Source: Calliopum simillimum
Lineage: Eukaryota > Arthropoda > Insecta > Diptera > Lauxaniidae
Assembly: GCA_951812925.1 (NCBI GenBank)
Contig: OX638368.1
Location: forward strand, 19,717,187 to 19,781,186
Reading direction: 5' to 3'
Length of the DNA stretch: 64,000 nucleotides
Shown: positions 49,701-61,700 of the stretch, piece after piece
Layout of the letters: each line of letters begins with the position of its first letter
Numbering within the stretch: the stretch's first letter is position 1
The notes under the pieces: generated by a model
The model's input: only the letters and a program-made list of their open reading frames with translations
Told to the model about the DNA's origin: nothing
The model's database searches: none
Made by a program: the position numbers and the translations under genes

Positions 49701-52700
49701 CCGCCGGCGGTACACACTTTGGCGCTGTGCCACCATACAAAAAAAATGTCTATCACCAGGTGCCACCATACAAAAAATGTCTATCACCAGGTGCCACCAT
49801 ACAAATTCAATATGTATGCAAAAATGTCGACTTGTAATAACTGTTGAATATTGATCTATAGACGTATATAATGAGTTTGTGGAAGGAGATAAGTGTTATT
49901 TGTCCTATAAAATGGCGTGACAGCCGGCGGTACACGTGGCACATAAGTGAAACCAAATTATCTAAGCACCTTGTTCACCGCAGGTTTGTTGAAAATATTT
50001 GACCACAGTGCCGCCATACAAATAAAATATACATCTTGAGGTGAAGAAGTAATAAAAAAAAGCAAAAAGTTCGCACCATTTTGAAATAGATGTATAAATA
50101 ATTATTAAAATTATTATGGATTGTAATCAACCTTTTTGCCCGGAATGTTTCAACATAACACATTAGTTATTAGTTTTTATTATTTATAACCTTTAATTGA
50201 ATGTAATTTTTACTTTTGTTAGTTTTTGTTCAAATAAAATTTTTTTTTGCTCCCCTTATATATAACTCTTGTAATCCTTCCAAAATAAAAGATATCAAAA
50301 AAAAAAAATTGTAATAAAATACAAAATTTTTTTGGTTTACCGCAGTGCATTATTGCATTAAGTTCGCATGTGACTGTTCACCGCCGGCGGTACACACGGC
50401 ACACTGGGGAAGTTTTAGTGTGTACCGCCGGCAGTGCACATGGCACACAGATGAAAAATGAGTGTGTACCGCCAGCGGTTCACGTGGCACCTGACGGAGG
50501 ACATTTTGCTTGGATGGTGGCACTCAACGTGTTAAGGATCTGTCAATAATCAATATTAATACTTTTTTTTTTCAAAGTGTGTTTTTGTTAACATTCATTG
50601 TACCTGCAGCCTTCAATATTTGGGTTTCAATATTAAAATATTTATATGGATGTCTTATGTATTTTAAGCTTTTGAGACACTTAGCCCGTCTAGCTCAGTC
50701 CCTAATGACCGCACGTTGGGCGCCAAATTTGGAAAATATGAACTTGCTGTTACTAAGATTTTATCAGATTTAAGTATTTAGGTTTTATTGGCTAATAATA
50801 TCACGCACGGAAGCACGAAAGAATCAATTAAAGGTCGTAATGTGACTATATTCATAAATCTTTATAAGTTTTCAACGATGGCTCTTACATGTTACGATAT
50901 TAAGACCCACTTTTGGGTACATTTCGTTTACACTTAAACCTCTTATCATTGTAGTTGTAATTCGACTAAAACGACTGTCGTATTTTCATTCGTGTCACAT
51001 TATTACTATGATATGAAGGAAAACACGATAGTCGGAATGGAACTTTGTTTTCTCAATCTTTATCGTTTCACTATACAATATATATTTCAAGAATCCAAAT
51101 TTAGGAACGAGTCGACGACAAAAGCTGGCACGCAAATTAAAACGCTAAGGGGAATAGGGGGAATAAGCGTATGTGTTGCATGGGTCAAGTCTATTGATTT
51201 CGTAAACAAGCCCTATAAGAATTTTGCCCATTTGTAAACTTTTTTTAAACTTTCAACTCTTCAACCCTTTAGAAATTATTTCTTTACATTTTCTCTTTTT
51301 TTTACTAAACGCTCACACTTACCACTTGCTTTATTTTGATTATTTAAATTTATGTGTGTATTTGCTGTTGTTGCTGTGGCAGCACTGGTTTGTTGTAGTT
51401 GTTGTTGATGATGTTGGTGGTTGTTTTGGGACACAGCACCACCAACGCTATTATTCGTACGATAACTATAGAGAAAACCTGGTTGCACAATAGTTGTTCT
51501 TGATGTTGTTGTTGCAACTGTTTGTTGTTGTTGTTGATGAGCGAGTGCTGACGTTGTTACACCACCTCCAACGCCGCCACCACCGCCGATGGCTACAACA
51601 ACAGCGGCAGCAGCACCACCAACACCGCTACTACAACCAGCAGCAGCAGCTAAACCAGATGATGCTGTGTTGGAATATGAATTTCCAGCTGCTGCTCCAG
51701 ATGCTGAAGATGATGCTAATAATGATGTTGTGGCAGCCGCAACTGCACCGCCGTTTGTGCCACCACTGCCGTGTTGCGCCGCTGAGCTTACACAAGAACC
51801 CGTTTTGCCACGTGAGCTACGTCTCAAAGTTTGTGAAGAGGACGAGGAGGAGGATGCGGATGATGTAATTGGACCAGTTGCGTGTGGATGTGAATGATGT
51901 GACGACGGATGCGTATGTTGAAAAGTTACTGCACCTGTATGATGATGAGGATGATGGTGGGGGTCAACGATTAAACCAGCGCCAAGACCAATTTCGATGG
52001 GGGCGGCAACTGCAGTATGCAAATGATGTGGCTGTAGTGGTGGTGGTGGAGGTGGCGGTTGTTGGTGTTGAAGCTGTGGATGTGCTTGGTGGTGGTAAAG
52101 ATTAAGATGGTGTTGTTGCTGCTGATGGTGTGGCGTTTGATGATGATACCGACCCCCAATTTGCTGCTGTGGATGTTGTTGTTGTTGATGTGCGAGCTGT
52201 TGCTGCGGCTGCTGATGATGATATGCGACAGCAGTTCCTGCTGCTATTGCTGCTGCTGATCCTGTTGATGGATATCGATTAAGATTTAAATTTAAAATTG
52301 CTGTTGAATGCGAAGAGGAAGTAGAAGAATGGCCAGCAGCGGCAGCTGTAGTTGGGAATGTATGATAGAAATGCAATTGTGGATGTTGTTGCTGTTGTTG
52401 TAGATGCTGTTGTTGTTGTGGATGATGTAATTGATGGTGATGATGATGATGATGAGGTGGAGGAGGAGGGGGATGATGATGTTGCAGTTGCTGTGGATTA
52501 TAAAAATGTCCTTGCTGCTGAAGTGGTACTGCTGAGACGACTGGTGCTTGTGGCTGTAGTTGTGATGATTGCGTTAAATGCTGCTGCTGCTGTTGATGCT
52601 GATGCAATTGCTGCTGCTGCTGCTGCTGTGATGGTTGTTCGCGTCCACTGCCAGCGCCAGCGTAATCGTTGCCACCACTACGCGCCAAACGTGCCCCCAG

Positions 52701-55700
52701 ATTCGGGGCTCTGTTGTAACCCGTCGTCGTAGTTGTTGTTATTATAGGTTCGCCTTCGGCAATATATACGACGCGATCGCCGCTTTTGTTTTGATGTTGT
52801 TGTTGTTGTTGCTGTGGTTGGTGACGGCGGTGGTGCTGCTGATTATTACCTTGAGGATGTAAATATAAATTTCTTGTAGAAATTGTTGTTGCGAAAGGGG
52901 GCTTTGCGTTTGATAGGTTTGATGCCCTTGTTGCTGAAGATGTTGTTGCTGACGATGTTGTTGATGAAGTTAACACTGTTGTGCCCACTGTGGTGGTGGT
53001 GTGCTTCCTGGATTTACTTAAATTTATTGGTTTTTTTAAATTCAACTTAACGAGTCGATGTTTCTTTGATAAAGTGCCAGCTGCGGAATGTGGTAGTGTG
53101 GAAGAATGCCTTTGCGCAGGCGCACCAAGTTTTGAGTCTATGGATGACAACAACAGCAGTGATCTTCTTGTAGTATTTAATGTAAATGCCTTTGATGTTT
53201 CAGCAACTGATAAAATTATGACAGAAAAAGGTAACAACAACAACATCATCATAATCATCATCATCATTATTCATCATCATCATCATCAACACCATCATCA
53301 ACAACAAAGCTTGATATTTTATTTTTTTTTTTTTTTTTTCTGAATATATTTTTTTTTTTTCAAATTTTTTTTTTTTTTTTAATTTTAACTTATAATCAAT
53401 AAAATTCATTTGGTTAAAATTGATGTTTTATTTTTGTATTTCTTTTTTCTTTTAAAACATTCCTCTATTAAAAACTATAGTTTAAAAGAAAAAAAATCTG
53501 ACAATAACATCAAAAGAATGAACAACAACAACAACTACAACTGCAACAACAGCAACGTGCATATGAAAAATAAATTAATAATTTGGAAAAAATTCAACTT
53601 TTGAGAAAAAAAAATTTCAAATTATAACATTTTTTTTTTAATTAATTGCCTTGAAAGAGAGACGCAGTTTTTAGGCGCGTTTTTCAATTGTCTGCCAGCG
53701 CTGTCACCTCCGGTGTTAAATTTAATGTGGTATTTTTATTTTTATATATATTTTTTGTGAGAGGGGTAAAAAATGTGCTAAAGGGGGTAGAGTGTGAGCA
53801 GAAAAAAAAGCGTACAAATATAAGAGCGTTTATATTTTTTTTATGGTTATGTGCTAATAAAAGTATATATGTTTATGTATATAAATGTAGAAAAAAGCAT
53901 GTACGTATTATGTATGTTTTTTGATTATTAAAAAGGTGACAGCACTGATTTGTTGTGTTCATTTATATTATATATTTTGTTTAGTAAACCTTTTGCTGAG
54001 CTTTGTATTGCCTAAAAGTTATTTTGAGAGTCTTTTAGGGTAAAAAATACGTTTTAATTTACATATATCATCGTGTCAATTGTTAACTATCCTATCTTTT
54101 TTTATAATTTTTTGGAGAGTTAAGAAACAGCTCAGAACTCCATTTCTATTAAAGTTTGCAATAAAGTTTGTTCAGTAAACAGAATAACAATCTATTAAAT
54201 AGAAGACAAACATTTTTCCAAACTTCAGTAGTTATGGAATTCTAAACTGTTTTGTAGCACTCTAAAAAGTTACAAAAAAAAAAGATAGGATAGTTTACAA
54301 TTGAGACGCCGATGTGTAAATTATAGAAAACTTTATTTTTTTTAAGACTCAGCACTATTTTTTCTAACTTTTCATTGCAGAGTTTAAAAAAAAAAATACA
54401 TTTTCACATCCAAAATATGAGAAGAGTAGAATGTTAAAAATGTTATTAATGTTAAAAATTTAAACAAATAATAAGAAATAATTTTTTTTTTTTTTTTTTG
54501 TTGTAGAACATTGCTGAAATACATCTTTTAAGTACAAATACAATAAACTTTGCGTCACTTGTGTTTTACTCGTCTAAAAAACTCATTGGCTATCATTGAA
54601 CTCAACGATGGCTTATTAAAATCCATTTGATTTATGTTTTTCAAAGTTTGAAGCAGATTAACTTGTAAATAGAGTTTTCCACACCAAGTTAAACCTTTTC
54701 CACATCATAATGATAATTTTCCAAACATAAATTAAACTTTTTCCAAATCAAATTAAACCTTTTTTCAAATTATATGAATTAAACATTTTTTCAAATCAAA
54801 TTGAACATTTTTCCAAATCAAATTAATCCGCCATTTTTCCAAATCGAATCAAACCTTTTCCAAATCAAACTAATATGCCATTTCCTCAAATCAAATTAAA
54901 CCTTTTTCCAAAACAAATTAAACCTTTTTCCAAATCTAATTGACCCATCATTTTTTCAATACAAATTAAAACTTTTTTCTAAATCAAATTAAACCTTTCT
55001 TCTCAATCAAATTAAACCTTTTTTCTAAATAAAATTAAACCTTTTTCCAAATCAAATTTATCTCTCACTTTTCCGAATCAAATTTCACCCTTTTCCAAAT
55101 CGGTTGACCTCAGTAGGTAAAAAGATGTTTTAATTAAGTGTATTATTTTTTTTTTTTTTTTTTTTTTAAATGATTTGGAAAGGTTAACTTGGAGCGGAAA
55201 ATCTATATTAAAAATTAAAAATGTTTGCTTAAGTCATGAACAAAAAAAAAAGATTATTAAATAAATAACTGAGCAGCAAAAATAATTCATTTAACAGCGA
55301 AAAAGAAATATAATGTGCAAAAAGTGTGCAAAATTTGATTAGAGTCGACCAATTGATTTTATGGAATAACTATCTAACACAGCAATAAACCTCAATAGGA
55401 AACGGCTTTTGCACTGATCAGTGCTGCCACATTGCTTCCATCGTAGAAATTTGCTACGCAAAATCAAAAAGTATACAACTTGCTACTTTGATACCCACTC
55501 TCATCAAATATAGCGATTTTGCTACGCTACTTCAGATGTTGATATGCGTATGGTTAGCTGAATTGTTTTCATAAATAAAAAATAAACCTTTAAAAATCAT
55601 CCCTTCAGTGGATTGCACCCAACATTGCTTGTGTCAACTGAAGAAGATGAAAATATGAAATTAGTCACCTACACAGTAGATTCTACAGGTTTGTTTGGAA

Positions 55701-58700
55701 AATTTATTAAAGACCGTACTTGGGTGGCTGGATATAGTGTAGCCTGTCGACCCAAATTCAAATTAGATTTTTGATAGTTTGAGGTTTTATGTCACGAAAA
55801 GATTAACAAACAATGCTTGAAGAATTGTTAATGATTCAAAATTGTTTAAATTACACATATGTAAAAGTAAACATTGTCAGTGCCACTCAGATGAAAATGC
55901 TCGGCAGAAAATATATTTTCTCTAAATAAAATCGACTTAAATTTTGAACTGCCTTAAATTCTTTAAAATATTTTGAATCGTTGTTCAAGTGCGTAGTGGT
56001 GTTCTACGCTGTTATATAATTGCTTGTTTATGTTATTTTGTTTGAAAAAGCATCTTGTGTCAAAATACCATGTAGTTTAAAGAAAAAAACCCAGCGATAG
56101 CACCACCTCTTAACTTTTGCTACGCGATTTTGCTACCGAAAATTTTTCTAAAGTGGCAGCACTGTTTGCATTGTAAAGTAACAGATTATGGCTAAAGTCG
56201 TAGGTATGTTTTTTAGACAAAATAAAATAAATTAAAATCAATTAAATGAAATTAATTTTATTTTGCCAACATATCAGAGGTATTTAGGCAGTTTTGACAT
56301 TTAATGACACATATGGGCGATTCCACAAAAAAAAAAAAAAAAAACCGGAACATTGCGCGTCTTACTGTTCTTGAACATAAAAAAAATGTGAAATTTTACT
56401 TTTAAATGGTATAATTCATTACTGTGTAACGTTTTTTTATATCCTTATCATGTATGACGAATGAATCGAGTAACTGATTTTCAACTGCTTACACCCTCCA
56501 CGTTATGGATGATTTGAAAGTTATGCTTACAAATTTTGTTCTTTGAACTTAGGTCATAGTAACGCTTAGGTCATAGTAACTTCTTAATAAAAAGTTTAAT
56601 CAGTTGATATTAAGGGAGTAGTCAGGTAGAATTTTTTCAACAAAAAAATTTTTTTTTTTCCCCGTTTCGGATACTTTAAATGTAAAATAATTACTAAATT
56701 CATAACAATAATAACATAATAACAATTATAATATGTATTACTGTGTCGATAATATTGATAATTTGTTGCGAAATCTTTAAACGCGTTTTTCTCAGAACAG
56801 TGTTTTTTGAACTGGTACCCACGATTCCGGCTGATCTACTGTACCGATTTACTTCATTTTTTTTTTTTTTTTTAATGTTCGTAATAGATTTGGCTATCTT
56901 GGGTACTAGAATCAATACTGTCAATAAATATTTAACAATATTATTAACAAAAAACGAGGTTGAAAAAGACCAAAAAATTGAAAATTGCACTACTTGTTTA
57001 TTTATCAATATTTTTTTCCAGTTCTAGTACCCAAGATAGCCATTCACATGTACTTTAAAATGCAATTTGTTTTTTGTGTTTCAGATGATCTGAAATCGAG
57101 AAATCGTGGGTACCACATCAAAACCGGCCTACTTCCGGTCACCCATATCTTCACCGGAAGTCAACGAAAATTGAAATTTTTTTTTTTTTTTTTGCTACTT
57201 AAAAATATGTACAATAACATATAAAAACATCAAAAATGTGGAATTAAAATTTATATGAAAAAAAAATTGTTTCGCAAAAACGCTACTTCTACCTGACTAC
57301 TCCCTTAATGAGTGCAAATCAGTCACTTTATTCATTCGTCATACATGATAAGACTAAAATTTCTCATATATGGAAATCGGTTGTTCTTTTAAGTAAGTCT
57401 TCAACACAAAACGTTTCGTAAATTTTGTTTGTACAAACAAGTATGACTTTACCGTGGTACAAAATCCCTCTTCGTTTTATGATCGAAACACATTAGTTTT
57501 GCTTTAAAAAGATATCTTTCAGCGAAAAAAACTTAAAATTTTATTTTAAAGCTTATACGCTCATTTTAGAAACATTTTGCCGTGTCACGCCTTTACCGTG
57601 GATATTTTAAAATTTACTATGGAAAATGAAAATATAATCTATTTCAACTATATGCGGCATCGGAAATTTTTTTTTTTTTTTAATAAAATTATGGCTTTTT
57701 TTGTAGAATCGTCGTAAAATTATGCTAAGAAAGATTTGGTTAAATTGAAATTTTAAATACATATATAGAAATTTAAATTTTGTTTTAGGCTTCTTAATGA
57801 TGTGTGGGGTTCGTAAAAAGAAACTAACAAGTATGAAGGATAAACAATTAAGCCAAATTTTAAGAAAATCCTCAAAAGACATTTCATCAATTTTGTTTTT
57901 TTGGATTCTTAGAATAGAAACTTATTTACACAAAGCAAAAACTCTTTATTTGAAATGAAAGGAAAAGCTTAAGAGCAATTTGAGCAATTTAGTGTTTCAC
58001 TTCACGCAAATTTCAACCTAAAAACAACATCAAATAAACAAAGTTATATTTGTGCATCCTAAAATAAGCTATGAGAAGCAAACAAGGAATTTTTTTTAAT
58101 GTTGCTGTAATTGTTTTTGTTGTAAATATTTTCACTCTATAGTAACGTAATAAGTTTTTGAAAATGAAGTAAATTAAAATACAGTTGAAATAAACAAAAA
58201 TAATTACTTGTTTTATAAAATTTACAAAAATTCGATGAATCACAAAATTAAATATTGATTTAATTTTTTTATTGACTTGTTGTTTCAATATATTGAAACT
58301 CTCGCGCTCTTACAGAATTTACAATAAGCAGGTTTTTTTTGTCCCTCTATTTATTAAAGCGGAACGATGAAGCTGACCACAAAATTTTCCCTTCATCTAG
58401 ACAGATTGCAATATTATTATAAGTTTCGTAACTATTATTTACCTTTAAATCTTTAATTTATTTTCAGTGATTATTTTAAAATCAGAATTGATTCAAAGGA
58501 TTAAATCTCTAAGCTTGTAACTTTTTCAAGTAAATATTGAGTTTATAATTGAATAAACAACAATATTTTGGAAAACTTATTTCTTACAACCCAACAAACA
58601 ATTTTTTAAACTTTACAATTTAACGCTTGGAAAAAGTTAATTTCCAAACGTTTCTATAACCAATTTTCAAAAGTTTGGGAAATGTTGTTTTTTTAGATTT

Positions 58701-61700
58701 TTCACAATTGATTTGTAAGGTTAAAATCAACAATTTGAAAATGTTTATTTCCAAAGGTTTTAGTAATCGTTTTCCGAGCTTTTGAAAAATTTTAAATTTT
58801 ATTTTTTCAATGACTTATCGAGTTGATAAGATTGTCGACTCATAACTTGGAAGTCATAGGTTCGATTCTCAGTAAAAATATTTTTTTTTATTTTTAATTA
58901 TTTATAAAAATGTTTGGAAAATGTTGTTTAATAGCACTAATAAAATGTTTACTAAATATTGCTGAAGATGAGCAGAAAACTGTTTAAAATGCATCTTGAT
59001 ATAAAAATTTTAATAAAACAGTCTCAAAATAAAGGTTTTTCATTTTTTAACATTTAGTTAATGATTGAGAGACTGTGTTAAATCGTTTTTTACAAAATAA
59101 CATAACTAATAAAATGTTAATTGAAAAATTTAAAAATATTGTATAAAAACATTTGAAAAATATTGTATAAAAACATTTATAATAAGCTTTTTCTAAATGA
59201 TTTTCACAAGCTTACTATGAAGGGTCCAATTTTGATTATTAAACAATTTAAATTCAAGAATTTCCAAACATTTTGCAAGTTAATTTCCAAACGGAATGTT
59301 TCCTTCAATAAGCGTATAGTAAGTAATTTTCCAAACGTTTTTGTTTGTTGGGAATAAGCTCATTTTGAGTAAAGTTTAATAAAATCTTTTTTTTTTTAAA
59401 TCGCTCTAATCACTCTAAAAACTCAAATATGAATGTGATTTTATTTTCCCTAATGACAGCAATGATTGCAGACGTAAAGGTCAAAATGATTATTGAGCCG
59501 TTCACTTCACAATTCGATTTACTCCGTAAATCATAAGAAATGTGATAAAACAAAGTACACTGTTTTTTTAATGTCTTCTTATTTAGCTTTATGTTAGGTC
59601 GCGACATTTTGAATTGTTCTCAATTTATTAAAAATATATCTGTGCCTTGGTGGAAAATAAGATTTTCATGCTGTTATCTTCTTGTTATTATATGTTTACA
59701 TATATAGTTCGGAAGAAGATAGTTTGATAGTCCAACAAAGATATATTTTGCACATAACATGTCATTCAATAAGTCCGTAGGATAAGTAGGAGAAAACAAA
59801 ATTTTGATCAAACTCGATTTAATTATTCAACATAGTTGTCTTCGAGGGCGATAGAACGAGTATAGCGATTTTCCAACATTTCGATTCCACTTTTATAGTA
59901 CGATTTCTTTTTTTCGTCAAAATAGGCCTCAGCTGACTGTCTTTTGGATTCTGGTGTGTAATAGTGAAGCCATGTTTCATCCATTGTCACATATCGACGA
60001 TAGAATTCGCACTGCGCTCTGCATCATTTGTGCTGGTACGACCACATTTAAATTCAGCAATTCATTTGTATCGATGGAGGAGATTTCGGATATTGTTTAT
60101 CAATCCATTGTTTGGTTTCCACTGTATTTTTTTTTTCATCAAAAAGCAATGCTTTATCAAAACTCGAAATTCACTTTTTTCCATTTTTTTTTACTAACAA
60201 AAGTTGTTTCACACAAAATGCTATAACTCACGAATCAATAGTGCTGTCAAATTTATACACGTATCGTTTGAAGGTTAGTACTAAATAAAAATCATATGGA
60301 AAAAATTCTAGTAATGCCATCTATGTGTCATCCTACGGACTTATTGAATGACCTGTTAAAATATACCACCTGAATAATGTATTCCTCGCAGAATCTTAAT
60401 ATCAAAAAAGTTGACATAATTGTTCACAGTAGGCTCCCACGAGTTTTGAGTTTGACTTTATTGACGACAAAATCGTGGTATGGGGATGTGTTCGTACTCA
60501 TTTCAGTATTAAACTGCATCAAGTAAAATCGGAGCTGATCGGTTTCGTAAGTTACAGCCAATTACATGGTTTTTTATTTTCTACAGTACATTAACAAAAA
60601 AGTTTAAATCAAAATGTCATGGATTCAACACGAAATGATGTAAAATAACTCGTGAGCACTAATGGAATCAAAAACCAGGGTTCTGAAATCAAACCATTGG
60701 TAGGTCCTTGCAATTTTGTAAAAAAATGCATTTTTGGCAAAACCTTTAAAAAGAACAAGAAATAAAAGCAAAAATTGTCATTTATAATGGATTTGCCAAT
60801 TCTAAATATGAATCCGGTCGCATAATTGCTCTATCTCATATAGTTTTTGAGATATTCTAACATATAAAAAAATTAATGACGATTTTTCGTACTTTTTAAT
60901 GTTGTATAATAAGACTAGATAATTGTAAATCATAAAACCTGATACAGAAGATGAAAGATCCATTCTTTTTCTTTAAAACTCAATTTGAATTACATCAATA
61001 TCTTTTGTTTTCTTCAAAATGTCTTAACCTTAAAAGTTGAAAAATGGCTTAAAATCGGTTTCTGGCTATATTTGGGGTTAAAAATAAGACGAATGAAGTT
61101 GTAATGCTATTTTATATTAATTGCATTATTTAGCACTATTCTTAGCCTTCAAAATGAGCTGTAAAGCTGGTTCATATGATTTTTCATTACAAAGCTATGA
61201 TCATTTGAAAATTTACATTTTCTGGTAAATTTTTATGTTTTTTTATTGTAAGTGGAGATAAGGGATGAACGTTCTGGAAACAAATGTTGAGTAGTGGAAA
61301 ATGTTAAGAGTTGCTTGTAATTTTTTGCTTCATAGGGAGCTTTTAAGGCGGTAATAATAATAATTTATTATTTACTTAATAGTATAAAAGAAAAAAACAT
61401 GTAATTGGCTGTAACTTACGAAACCGATCAGCTCCGATTTTACTTGAAGCAGTTTAATAATCCTGAAATGTGTACGAACACATCCCCATACCCCGATTTT
61501 GCCGTCAACAAAGTCAAACTCAAAACTAGTAGGAGCCCACTGTGTGTTATTGTTCCAAGGCACAGGTATAAAGCAATGGCTCAACCAATTGTTTTGACAA
61601 TTAAATTTAAGTTTATTCAAAAAGTGGAGTTAATCGATTTGTGCTGTGAACCAAGAGTGTCAGCGTTTCAAATCATCTACAACAAAAACAATATTTAAAA

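Noticed and set aside
51494..52862. Plus-strand ORFs rich in L, V, D and A opposite ctrip exon 2
   Set aside because: They are antisense readings of CAG/CAT/GCA triplet repeats, with no independent signal.
58808..58877. Functional tRNA-Met gene
   Set aside because: Anticodon and T stems have several mismatches and there is no acceptor stem, so only a tRNA-derived relic is plausible.
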